12,001 nt of DNA, taken from assembly GCA_038329675.1 (NCBI GenBank), contig JBBQNE010000099.1, positions 1-12,001 on the forward strand, written 5' to 3'. Under the pieces are notes generated by a model. The model searched no databases, was not told the origin of the DNA, and saw only the letters and a program-made list of their open reading frames with translations. The translations under genes and the position numbers were made by a program. The stretch is from JANXVY01 sp038329675. Its GTDB lineage: Bacteria > Pseudomonadota > Alphaproteobacteria > Rhizobiales > Hyphomicrobiaceae. Positions 1 through 7,110 of this stretch are shown here, one piece after another; the stretch's first letter is position 1; each line of letters begins with the position of its first letter.

Positions 1-1
1 A

Positions 2-1732
2 GTCGCCGAACGGGCGATGGACAGCAACGACCTCGAGCGAGAGCGCGGGATCACGATCCTGGCGAAGTGCACCTCGGTCGTCTGGAAAGACACCCGCATC
101 AACATCATCGATACGCCGGGCCACGCAGACTTCGGCGGCGAGGTCGAGCGCATCATGAACATGGTCGACGGGGTTATCGTCCTTGTCGATGCCTCCGAAG
201 GCCCCCTGCCACAAACCAAATTTGTGTTGTCGAAAGCGCTCAAGCGCGGGCTCCGGCCAATCGTTGCGATCAACAAGATCGACCGCCCGGACGAGCGCCA
301 TCTCGACGTGCTGAACGAAATCTTCGACCTCATCGCCAACCTTGACGCGACCGACGAGCAGCTCGATTTCCCAACGCTCTACGGCTCGGGTCGAAATGGC
401 TGGATGGCGTTAGCGCCCGAAGGTCCCCGTGAAAACCTCGCACCGTTGTTTGATCTCGTCCTCGAACACGTGCCACCGCCGACCGTCCACGAAGGCCCGC
501 TGCGCATTCTGGCGACCACGCTAGAAGCCGATCCCTTCCTGGGCCGCATTCTAACCGGCCGCATCACGTCGGGAACGATCAAGCCGAACATGCCCGTCAA
601 AGCCATTCGCCTTGACGGGGGAACGATCGAGAATTTCCGCGTGTCGAAGGTTTTGGCTTTCCGCGGCCTCGACCGTATTGCCGTTGACGAGGCTAGCGCC
701 GGCGAGATCGTCGCCATCGCGGGCATGAGTGAAGCGACCGTCGCCGACACCATTTGCGACCTGTCGATCGAAACGCCACTGCCAGCCCAGCCGATCGACC
801 CCCCGACACTGTCGATGCTGTTTCGCATCAACGACGGCCCGTTCGCTGGCCAAGAGGGCGACAAAGTCCAAAGCCGTGTCATCCGCGACCGTCTGATGCG
901 CGAAGCCGAGCGCAACATCGCCATCAAGGTCGATGAGAGCGAGGACAAGGAAGCATTCATGGTGTCGGGCCGTGGCGAACTCCAGCTCGCCATCCTGATC
1001 GAAAACATGCGTCGCGAGGGCTTCGAAATATCGGTGTCACGCCCGCGCGTCGTGATGCAAACAGACGCCGATACCGGCGAAAAGCTCGAGCCGATCGAAG
1101 AAACCATCATCGACGTCGATGACGGCCACACAGGTGTCGTCGTCCAGAAGCTTTCCGAACGTAAGGGCGAACTGCGCGAAATGCGCCCCTCAGGTGGCGG
1201 CCGCACTCGCATGGTCTTTCTCGTGCCGACGCGCGGCTTGCTCGGCTACCAGAGCGAGTTGCTATCTGACACCCGCGGCACGGCCGTCATGAACCGCATC
1301 TTCCACGCGTATTCGCCATGGAAGGGCGAAATTCAGGGCCGCCGCACCGGCGTGTTGATTTCAAACGGCACCGGCGAAGCGACCGCCTACTCGATCTTCA
1401 AGTTGCAAGACCGCGGGCCCTTCATGATCGGCGCGCAAGAGCGGGTCTATGAGGGCATGATCGTTGGCGAGCACACCCGCGACAACGACCTCGTGATCAA
1501 CGTCGTCGAAGGCAAAAAGCTGACCAACGTCCGCGCCTCAGGCAAAGACGAGGCGTTAACGCTCGTCACGCCAATGAAGATGACGCTGGAAAAGGCGATG
1601 AGCTACATCACCGACGATGAACTCGTCGAAATTACACCAGCCAATATCCGCCTACGCAAACGCTACCTCGACCCCCACGAGCGCAAGAAGAACGAGCGCA
1701 AGCGCGAAGCCGAACAAGGCACCGCAGCTTAA
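2..1732 (+). CDS. typA: GTP-binding protein TypA/BipA (5'-truncated by window edge)
   Basis: Translational GTPase of the EF-G/LepA superfamily that binds the ribosome and supports 50S assembly and growth under cold or other stress. The frame is open from base 2, so the gene starts outside the window; 576 residues remain of the ~605-610 usual for the family, and the missing part holds the P-loop (G1). Visible in order: switch motif ERERGIT, G3 DTPGH, G4 NKID, G5-like SGRNG, beta-barrel domain 2 (LEADPFLGRI.. region), EF-G-like domain III (SGRGELQLAILIENMRREG), EF-G C-like domain (RGLLGYQSE), then the BipA-specific C-terminal domain with SNGTGEATAYSIFKLQDRG and a lysine/arginine-rich end. The internal ATG at 17 is not the true start. 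It converges on the helicase gene, with a strong stem-loop between the stops. The identification is near certain. Confidence 0.97.
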   Translation, partial: VAERAMDSNDLERERGITILAKCTSVVWKDTRINIIDTPGHADFGGEVERIMNMVDGVIVLVDASEGPLPQTKFVLSKALKRGLRPIVAINKIDRPDERHLDVLNEIFDLIANLDATDEQLDFPTLYGSGRNGWMALAPEGPRENLAPLFDLVLEHVPPPTVHEGPLRILATTLEADPFLGRILTGRITSGTIKPNMPVKAIRLDGGTIENFRVSKVLAFRGLDRIAVDEASAGEIVAIAGMSEATVADTICDLSIETPLPAQPIDPPTLSMLFRINDGPFAGQEGDKVQSRVIRDRLMREAERNIAIKVDESEDKEAFMVSGRGELQLAILIENMRREGFEISVSRPRVVMQTDADTGEKLEPIEETIIDVDDGHTGVVVQKLSERKGELREMRPSGGGRTRMVFLVPTRGLLGYQSELLSDTRGTAVMNRIFHAYSPWKGEIQGRRTGVLISNGTGEATAYSIFKLQDRGPFMIGAQERVYEGMIVGEHTRDNDLVINVVEGKKLTNVRASGKDEALTLVTPMKMTLEKAMSYITDDELVEITPANIRLRKRYLDPHERKKNERKREAEQGTAA

Positions 1733-1862
1733 TCAACTGACCGCGCCGCAGCCACTCCGGCCCTGTTGCCGTTTGAGGCAAAGCCGCTGCGTCAAAGAGG
1801 CGGCCGTGTTCGGCGATGTATTGAGGGCCGCACCGCTTCGCCGAAGTCGGTTCGCCGCATCA

Positions 1863-1894
1863 GCGACCGTTTCGGATTAATCTGAAACGGTCGC
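1863..1894. terminator. Perfect 11-bp stem-loop between convergent typA and helicase genes
   Basis: Arms GCGACCGTTTC (1863-1873) and GAAACGGTCGC (1884-1894) are exact reverse complements. The 10-nt interior is itself nearly palindromic (GATTAATC), so the stem can extend past a G-T pair. It lies 130 nt after the typA stop and 24 nt before the helicase stop, and being symmetric it can fold in both transcripts. No run of T follows it on either strand, so it is not a textbook intrinsic terminator. A shared 3'-end stabiliser, or a terminator assisted by Rho or NusA, is the most likely role. Confidence 0.6.
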
Positions 1895-1918
1895 AGCTAA
1901 CGTTACTGCGAGCGCAGC

Positions 1919-4150
1919 TCAGTTATCACCTGCGACCTTGGCTGGACGCGAGGTTCGTTGCAGGAACGCTGGCACGTTGTCATCAAACCCGTTGGCGTTG
2001 CCGCCCTGTGCAGCGCTATCATTACGCCGCGCCTCGGGAGTGCGACGCGTTTCCCCAGCAGCAGCCACGCGGTCAGACCGTACTGGCGCGACTGGACGTG
2101 GTTGATTGACGTGTGGCTGATTAACGTGTGGCTGGCTCACGGGCGGCGGGCCGGCGGCCTGAGATGGCGGCTGCCGACGCGGCTGTTCTTGCCCCGTATC
2201 TTCAGCAACAGCGCGCGGCCGTCTTTCATTCGACGCATCGGCTGGTCGGCGACCGCGACCGTCCTGCCGGACATTGTCACGACCACTCCCACTCCCGTTC
2301 GTACGGCCTCCCCTGTCAGCCCCACTGCCCTTCTCAGCCCGAGCCCGACGTTCCGACCCCGACTGCGCATCTCCCCGTGGGCGACGTTCGCCGCCCGATG
2401 ACCGTTCAGGTCGCGGCCGACGATCCGAACGCAGGTCGCGCTCTGGCCGGTCAGCTGCAATTGTGGCAGCCGACTGCTCGATCGGTCGTTCCAAGATCGG
2501 CGCTGGCTCAAGTCCGTCAGCTACGGGCCCGATATCGATCTGCCCACGCCCACCGCGCTCAGAACGATGTCTACCGCCACGGTCTGCGCGGCCGCCCGTT
2601 CGCGCTGGTCTCGCCTCACGCGCCGGTTGTGCTTCAAGTCCTGGAGGTGCCGCATGTCTCGGCTGTGGATCGTGTCTCGGCTGTGGCTCGTGTCTCGGCT
2701 GTGGCTCGTGTCCAGGCTGTGCCTCATGTCCAGGCCGCAGCTCGTGTCCCGGCTGTACGACGAGCTTTGGCCGAACGTCGTTGGCTGCCGCCACCTGATC
2801 ACGGCCGCCCCGACGTGCCGCACCGTCACGTGCCGCCCCGTCGCGGGATGTACCGTCACGCGCCGCACCGCCACCCGTTGACCGACCACCCGCTGAACGA
2901 CCCGGCGCCGCACCACCCCGCGCAGCACCACCTCGGCCCACAGGTGCCTTACCCCGCCGACGTTTACCCGCATCGGCGTAATCTTCTTCCGTCGGCGCAA
3001 CCCCGAACCAAGTCGCCTCGACTTTCGTCATCTTCTGGATTTCCAGGAACTGCTTCAAATCAATCGGCGCCACAATCGACGTCGCATTGCCCTCTTTGCC
3101 AGCCCGGCCCGTCCGTCCAACGCGGTGGACATAGTCGTCCTTATCGCGCGGCAGGTCGAAATTGAACACATGGCTGACGTCGGGAATGTCAAGCCCGCGC
3201 GCTGCCACGTCCGACGCCACCAGGAACTTGACGTCGCCACCGCGGAACTTGTCGAGCGTCATTGTCCGGTCGCGCTGTTCCATATCGCCGTGCAGCGCAC
3301 CAGCATTAAATCCATGCTTAACCAGTGACTTATGCACGATCGCGACATCGACCTTCCGGTTGCAGAAGATGATCGCGTTGCGCACGCCCTCTTCACGCAG
3401 TAGCCCGCGCAGCATGTCGCGCTTGTCCCAATCTTCGCCCGTCGGCGTATAGATGAAACGCTGAATGATCGTGTTCGCCGTGGTCGCTGGCGGAGCGGCC
3501 TCAATCCGCTCGGGATCGCGCATGAACGTATGAACGAGCCGGGTGATCTCAGGCGGCATCGTAGCTGAGAAAAATAGCGTCTGGCGCTGCGGCGGCAACA
3601 ATTTGCAGATTTTCTCGATATCGGGAATGAACCCCATGTCGAGCATCCGGTCAGCTTCATCGATCACAAGGATCTCAACGCCCATTAGCAAAATGCGGCC
3701 ACGTTGGTGATGGTCGAGAAGCCGGCCAGGTGTCGCGATCAGCACATCGACGCCGCGCTCAAGTTTGCGGGTCTGTTCGTCCATCGACACGCCGCCGATC
3801 AGCAGCGCTACGCTGAGCTTATGATTGACGCCATATTTTTCGAAACTCTGCGCCACCTGGGCCGCTAATTCGCGGGTCGGTGCCAAGATCAGCGAGCGCG
3901 GCATTTTGGCCCGTGCACGGCCTGTCTCAAGCCGACTGATCATCGGCAACACGAACGAAGCCGTTTTACCTGTGCCCGTTTGGGCGATCCCCAAAACATC
4001 GCGTCGCGTCAGCGCGATCGGTATGGCCTTGGCTTGAATTGGGGTCGGGATCGTGTATCCGGCGGACGTGATGGCCTCTAGGACCTTTGCGCTGAGACCG
4101 AGGTCAGCGAACGTGATCGTTTCCAAAAAACGTGTCTCCGTGGGCGTCAT
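1919..4150 (-). CDS. DEAD-box RNA helicase, RhlE-like, with ~350-residue low-complexity tail
   Basis: ATP-dependent RNA helicase, probably acting in ribosome assembly or mRNA turnover. I chose the ATG at 4150 (743 aa), where homology begins (ETITFADLGLS); the frame is open to 4276, but those 42 residues are Pro/Arg-rich and unlike any helicase start. The shine-dalgarno is weak. Motifs, numbered from this start: Q motif with Gln39, motif I AQTGTGKT 56-63, Ia PTREL 91-95, Ib TPGR, II DEAD 164-167, III SAT 195-197, IV IIFCN, V ARGLDIP, VI HRVGRTGR 342-349. The core ends near residue 395. The rest, almost half the protein, is rich in Arg, Gly, Pro, Ala and Asp, with 6-residue PGHE/PRHE-type repeats, DGAAR-like repeats and two NQPHV-like units. 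Such basic tails in DEAD-box proteins usually bind RNA and can promote condensates. RhlE is the closest subfamily by core sequence; CsdA/DeaD is less likely because its characteristic C-terminal domain is not seen. Confidence 0.93.
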   Translation of the reverse strand: MTPTETRFLETITFADLGLSAKVLEAITSAGYTIPTPIQAKAIPIALTRRDVLGIAQTGTGKTASFVLPMISRLETGRARAKMPRSLILAPTRELAAQVAQSFEKYGVNHKLSVALLIGGVSMDEQTRKLERGVDVLIATPGRLLDHHQRGRILLMGVEILVIDEADRMLDMGFIPDIEKICKLLPPQRQTLFFSATMPPEITRLVHTFMRDPERIEAAPPATTANTIIQRFIYTPTGEDWDKRDMLRGLLREEGVRNAIIFCNRKVDVAIVHKSLVKHGFNAGALHGDMEQRDRTMTLDKFRGGDVKFLVASDVAARGLDIPDVSHVFNFDLPRDKDDYVHRVGRTGRAGKEGNATSIVAPIDLKQFLEIQKMTKVEATWFGVAPTEEDYADAGKRRRGKAPVGRGGAARGGAAPGRSAGGRSTGGGAARDGTSRDGAARDGAARRGGRDQVAAANDVRPKLVVQPGHELRPGHEAQPGHEPQPRHEPQPRHDPQPRHAAPPGLEAQPAREARPARTGGRADRGGRHRSERGGRGQIDIGPVADGLEPAPILERPIEQSAATIAADRPERDLRSDRRPRPERSSGGERRPRGDAQSGSERRARAEKGSGADRGGRTNGSGSGRDNVRQDGRGRRPADASNERRPRAVAEDTGQEQPRRQPPSQAAGPPPVSQPHVNQPHVNQPRPVAPVRSDRVAAAGETRRTPEARRNDSAAQGGNANGFDDNVPAFLQRTSRPAKVAGDN
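2103..2132 (-). repeat. Tandem 15-bp coding repeat near helicase C-terminus
   Basis: Two adjacent 15-bp units (2103-2117 and 2118-2132) differ at one base and encode the repeated pentapeptide seen as QPHVN-QPHVN in the helicase tail. It is a small in-frame duplication, distinct from the 18-bp repeats further upstream in the gene. Confidence 0.75.
2653..2760 (-). repeat. Six tandem 18-bp in-frame repeats in helicase tail
   Basis: Six consecutive 18-bp units run from 2653 to 2760. Units 2671-2688 and 2689-2706 are identical, the neighbours differ at 2-6 bases, and more decayed copies continue towards 2600. Translated on the minus strand they give hexapeptides of the form PGHExx or PRHExx, changing along the array from PGHE to PRHE to PRHD. 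The period is a multiple of three, so copy number can change without a frameshift. Identical neighbours suggest recent slipped-strand duplication. Confidence 0.85.
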
Positions 4151-4636
4151 AAACTTGCAGGGTGGCCTGCGAACCCTGACGGGGCGCGGAGGCGCGGCGG
4201 GCGGATGAGTGAGCGCGGTCGTCTCGAGGGGAAGCCGCGAAGGTATCCGGTGCGCGTCAGGGGCGATCTCAAACAAACCGGTCTGAGGACGCGCCTAACA
4301 AAAGTGCCGATCTAGGGCACCTGACGAAACGGGCGGCGGAACTCTGATGCCCTCGTCCACAATGATGTTTGGACGGGAGCCTGCGCTCAAGCAGCCCACG
4401 CCTGCCATAAGATTGTAAAAACTTCAAGAACAACTGCGCACTGGCGCTGCGACGTGGTGGACAACGCTCAGTCAATCGAACGTCTGGGAAAGTGCGTTGC
4501 AAAACAGTGACAGCGTCGTAAACCCCGCCCGTAATGGCACGACAGCACCGCTGGAATGCGCTCAAACGCACGCGAAACGGGGATGTTCATGCGTAACCCA
4601 CCAGACGACCCGCAGCCGTTCCAAGGAGAACCCGCC
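4151..4636. other. Divergent intergenic region between helicase and the panD operon
   Basis: This 486-bp gap separates two divergent start codons and must hold both promoters. Short open frames here (for example 4269-4571 minus and the 4556-4636 extension) are Arg/Ser/Cys-rich and look like chance frames. A TTGCAA at 4497-4502 is a possible -35 for the rightward operon, but I see no convincing -10 at the right distance. The helicase may have a long 5' leader, which is common for cold-responsive DEAD-box genes; that is inference. No RNA gene or repeat was recognised. Confidence 0.5.
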
Positions 4637-5068
4637 ATGTCCGAACATGTCGAAAGCGCCGCACGCCAGAAAACGGCTGCCCTGATCCGCCGCTATTTCG
4701 ATGCCTTCAACGGCGGCGACAGCGACGCGATGTTGGCGTGCCTAACCACAGACGTCATCCACGACGTCAACCAGGGCGAGCGCCGCCACGGCCTCGATCG
4801 GTTCAAGGCCTTCAACGCTCGCATGACCCACCACTACCGCGAGCGCCTTGAGGATGTCGCCGTTATGGTCAGCCGCGATGGCGTCCGCGCGGCAGCCGAA
4901 TTCAATGTCCACGGCACGTATTTGAACACCGACGAAGGCTTGCCCGCTGCCAAGGGCCAGCAGTACGTTCTGCCCGCCGGCACTTTCTTTGCGATCCGCG
5001 ACGACAAAATCTCGCGCGTCACCACCTACTACAATCTGACCGACTGGATCATGCAGGTTTCCGCTTGA
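4637..5068 (+). CDS. NTF2-like / ketosteroid isomerase-related protein
   Basis: A 143-residue protein of the NTF2-like (SnoaL/KSI) cone fold, resembling the 'ketosteroid isomerase-related' family that is widespread in Proteobacteria. The ATG at 4637 is fixed by AAGGAG at 4623-4628, 8 nt upstream; the frame is open back to 4556 but without support. The N-terminal helix (IRRYFDAFNGGD, ~residues 15-26), the DVIHDVNQGE strand and the RFKAFNARM helix follow the fold, and the end VTTYYNLTDWI is typical of its last strand. The steroid name is historical: family members act on varied small molecules or have no known activity, and I cannot assign a substrate. It lies 49 nt before panD on the same strand and is probably the first gene of the operon. 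The fold is fairly sure; the function is unknown. Confidence 0.85.
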   Translation: MSEHVESAARQKTAALIRRYFDAFNGGDSDAMLACLTTDVIHDVNQGERRHGLDRFKAFNARMTHHYRERLEDVAVMVSRDGVRAAAEFNVHGTYLNTDEGLPAAKGQQYVLPAGTFFAIRDDKISRVTTYYNLTDWIMQVSA

Positions 5069-5105
5069 ACGAAGCGACTGCGTTTAGAAATCCTACGATG
5101 TCATC

Positions 5106-5112
5106 GGGAGAG
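5106..5112 (+). promoter_or_regulatory. Ribosome binding site of panD
   Basis: GGGAGAG lies 5 nt before the ATG at 5118 and decides between that codon and a second in-frame ATG at 5130. Starting at 5118 restores the MLxTMLxxKLHR beginning shared with E. coli PanD. Confidence 0.7.
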
Positions 5113-5117
5113 ACGCG

Positions 5118-5483
5118 ATGCTCGTGACCATGCTGAAATGCAAACTTCACCGCGCCGTCGTAACACAGTGCGACCTCAATTATGAAGGCTCGATCTCAAT
5201 CGATGACACGTTGATCGAAGCGGCCGGACTACTGCTGAACGAACGGGTCGAGATTTATAACATCGACAACGGCGAGCGCTTCGCCACCTACGTCATCGAA
5301 GGCAAGCGCGGCTCTGGCATCATCGGCTTGAACGGGGCGGCCGCCCGCAAAGCCTGCGTCGGCGATAAGGTCATCATTTGCGCCTACGCCACATTCGATG
5401 AGGCCGAGGCGCGAAGGCACGAGCCGACGATCGTCATCTGCACGCCAAAAAATGCGGTCGACAAGGCACCGAAGAAAAAATGA
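5118..5483 (+). CDS. panD: Aspartate 1-decarboxylase (pyruvoyl enzyme)
   Basis: Converts L-aspartate to beta-alanine and CO2, the beta-alanine branch of pantothenate and coenzyme A synthesis. The 121-residue zymogen cleaves itself at Gly24-Ser25 to form the pyruvoyl group; that site is present (YEGS, 22-25). Other catalytic and processing residues of the E. coli enzyme are all in register: Lys9, Arg54, Thr57, Tyr58, Asn72, and the NGAAA loop at 72-76. The length is close to the usual ~126 residues. The tail after ~residue 105 is lysine-rich (KAPKKK) and differs from E. coli. No panB or panC is nearby. Instead it is translationally coupled to a GNAT gene (ATGA overlap) followed by a nitrilase, so it may feed a dedicated pathway rather than, or as well as, CoA synthesis. 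Enzyme identity is very secure; the pathway role is inference. Confidence 0.96.
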   Translation: MLVTMLKCKLHRAVVTQCDLNYEGSISIDDTLIEAAGLLLNERVEIYNIDNGERFATYVIEGKRGSGIIGLNGAAARKACVGDKVIICAYATFDEAEARRHEPTIVICTPKNAVDKAPKKK

Positions 5484-6106
5484 CCGCCAACAATCGCCCC
5501 CCTCCTCTCGTTGAGGCGCCAATTTCCGTTGAGGCGCTGGCGGGATCAGCCTTGCTTCCCGTTTTGCCGGAACTCGCACGCCTCAGGATCGAGGTGTTCC
5601 GCGACTTTCCCTATCTCTACGATGGCACGATCGATTACGAGCAGAGCTATCTCGAAAAATTCGCTGCCGCAGATGGCGCAGTCTGCGTCGTCGCGCGCGA
5701 TAATGGCCAAATCGTCGGCGCCTCCACTGGCGGTCCGCTGTTGTCGGTTGACCCGGGGTTCGGCTCTGCATTTGTTGGCCGCGGCTACGACCCGGCACGC
5801 ATTTTCTACTGCAGCGAAAGTGTCCTCCAGAAAGCCTACCGCGGGCGCGGCCTAGGCCACGCCTTCTTCGACCACCGCGAAGCGCACGCCCGCCATCTCG
5901 GCCGTTTCAGCCATTCAACCTTCGCCAGCGTCATTCGCCCCACCGACCACCCGCTGCGACCTGGCGACTACCAACCGCTCGACGCCTTCTGGACAAAGCG
6001 CGGCTACAAACGTGCCGACGGCCTCATTGGCTCATACGATTGGACCGATATCGGCCAAGCAAGCGAAACGACGAAGCAGATGCAGTTCTGGATCAAGGAG
6101 CTGTAA
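5480..6106 (+). CDS. GNAT-family N-acyltransferase
   Basis: A 208-residue acyl-CoA-dependent transferase. The GNAT motif A is visible as the beta-4 strand YCSESVLQ followed by the pyrophosphate-binding loop RGRGLG (121-126), preceded by VCVVARDNGQIVGAS (beta-2/3). An N-terminal motif RLRIEVFRDFPYLYDG (34-49) marks a particular GNAT subgroup. The ATG at 5480 overlaps the panD stop (ATGA), so translation is probably coupled. It is much longer than PanZ/PanM (~127 aa), the GNAT that activates PanD in enterobacteria, so I do not call it that. Its downstream partner is a nitrilase of the type elsewhere fused to an N-terminal RimI-like acetyltransferase. The acceptor is unknown; an amine such as beta-alanine or a derivative is a guess from context. 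The GNAT fold is confident. Confidence 0.9.
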   Translation: MTANNRPPPLVEAPISVEALAGSALLPVLPELARLRIEVFRDFPYLYDGTIDYEQSYLEKFAAADGAVCVVARDNGQIVGASTGGPLLSVDPGFGSAFVGRGYDPARIFYCSESVLQKAYRGRGLGHAFFDHREAHARHLGRFSHSTFASVIRPTDHPLRPGDYQPLDAFWTKRGYKRADGLIGSYDWTDIGQASETTKQMQFWIKEL

Positions 6107-6110
6107 CCCC

Positions 6111-7034
6111 GTGGCCACCCTCGCCCCCCGCAAGCTCAAGGTTGCGTCTGCCCAATACCCCATTGGCGAACCCGGCTCGCTCGGCGAATGGGAAGCCAAG
6201 ATCAGCGATTGGGTCACCGACGGCGCAGCCACGGGTGCGCAGCTCCTCGTCTTTCCCGAATACGCCGCCATCGAGCAAGCCGCCGCGTTTGGCAAATTGG
6301 TCTCGGCCGATCTCTCAGCCACCCTTTCAGCTGTCGCCGATGAAGCCGACCGCCGCGTCGCTTTCCACGTTGACCTCGCCAAACGGCACAATGTCCACAT
6401 TCTCGTGGGCTCCGGCCCCGCCCGGCGCGCCGATCGTCAGTACGTCAACGCCGCTCAACTTGTCTGCCCCAACGGCAAGGTCGGCGTTCAAGACAAACTC
6501 ATCATGACCCCGTTCGAGCGCGACTGGGGCATTGTTGCTGGCGGCCCGCCACGCGTTTTCGAGACAGCGATTGGCCATATCGCCATCGCTATTTGCTACG
6601 ACAGTGAGTTTCCACTTCTCGTCCGCGCCATGGCCGAAGCGGGCGCCGAATTGTTGCTCGTGCCATCCTGCACCGAACGCGTCTCCGGCTTTCACCGTAT
6701 TCGAACCGGCGCGGCTGCCCGTGCGCTTGAAAACACCATGGCCGCCGTCACCTCCCCGACCGTTGGCGATGCGCTGTGGTCACCCGCAGTTGATCGCAAT
6801 GCGGGTTCAGCTTGCATCCTCGTACCGCCAGACGTCCTGCTGTCTGACACCGGCACCATTGCCGAAGGGCTGCTCAGCCAGCCCATGTGGGTCACCGCCG
6901 AAATCGATTTTGGCCGCCTACGCAAACTGCGGACATCAGGCGAGATGCGCAACTACGCCGACTGGAGCCATCAACCCGGCGCCGCGTCGCAAGCGAACCT
7001 CGCCGATACCGTTGAACGCATCAGCCTGATCTAG
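6111..7034 (+). CDS. Carbon-nitrogen hydrolase (nitrilase superfamily, YhcX/RimI-associated type)
   Basis: Cysteine amidohydrolase that cleaves (or by reversal transfers) a non-peptide C-N bond. The catalytic triad is in place: Glu50 in FPEY, Lys129 in QDKL, Cys162 in ICYDSEFP; a further conserved Glu136 follows the lysine. The C-terminal half (VPSCTERxSGFHRIR, AARALENT, then a SPAVD segment) resembles B. subtilis YhcX and the class-11 nitrilases, which often carry an N-terminal GNAT domain. I chose GTG at 6111 (307 aa): AAGGAG at 6095-6100 lies 10 nt upstream, the GNAT stop is 4 nt away, and homology starts at LKVASAQYP. The frame is open back to 6012, inside the GNAT gene. No signal peptide, so cytoplasmic. 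The substrate is unknown; beta-ureidopropionase, a related enzyme, also yields beta-alanine, but this is a different branch. Confidence 0.92.
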   Translation: MATLAPRKLKVASAQYPIGEPGSLGEWEAKISDWVTDGAATGAQLLVFPEYAAIEQAAAFGKLVSADLSATLSAVADEADRRVAFHVDLAKRHNVHILVGSGPARRADRQYVNAAQLVCPNGKVGVQDKLIMTPFERDWGIVAGGPPRVFETAIGHIAIAICYDSEFPLLVRAMAEAGAELLLVPSCTERVSGFHRIRTGAAARALENTMAAVTSPTVGDALWSPAVDRNAGSACILVPPDVLLSDTGTIAEGLLSQPMWVTAEIDFGRLRKLRTSGEMRNYADWSHQPGAASQANLADTVERISLI

Positions 7035-7045
7035 ACGGTGGTGCG

Positions 7046-7080
7046 CAACAAAAAGCCGCTCGAGGAGTCCCCGAGCGGCT
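7046..7080 (-). terminator. Intrinsic terminator of the minus-strand membrane protein gene
   Basis: Arms AGCCGCTCG (7054-7062) and CGAGCGGCT (7072-7080) pair perfectly over 9 bp. Read on the minus strand, the stem is followed at once by TTTTTGTTG (7053-7045), a proper U-tract, and it starts 31 nt after the stop at 7111. On the plus strand the stem is followed by AGTATCATC, so it should terminate the rightward operon ending at 7034 less well. Confidence 0.85.
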
Positions 7081-7110
7081 AGTATCATCGTGGCAGCAAA
7101 AGACGACGCA

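Noticed and set aside
379..1212. A 277-aa open frame on the minus strand within typA
   Set aside because: It is antisense to a strongly conserved gene, Ser/Arg/Met-rich and without family likeness; long antisense frames are expected from the codon bias of GC-rich genes.
2653..2760. CRISPR array or regulatory direct repeats
   Set aside because: Units are directly adjacent with no spacers, 18 bp long and in frame with the helicase; they are coding repeats.
2128..3165. Long plus-strand open frame (345 aa) opposite the helicase tail
   Set aside because: The tail's low-complexity GC-rich repeats leave several frames open on both strands. The helicase frame is continuous with the conserved core, while this one encodes only Pro/Arg/His-rich repeats.
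4269..4571. 100-aa minus-strand frame upstream of the helicase
   Set aside because: It has no ribosome binding site, composition is Arg/Ser/Cys-rich, it overlaps the end of the open helicase frame, and it shows no recognisable motif.
5480..6106. Calling the GNAT gene panZ/panM
   Set aside because: PanZ is about 127 aa; this protein is 208 aa with a different N-terminal motif, so only adjacency supports the name.
6012..6110. Upstream start for the nitrilase inside the GNAT gene
   Set aside because: It would overlap the GNAT by 95 nt with no protein homology; GTG at 6111 has AAGGAG at proper distance and matches where the family begins.
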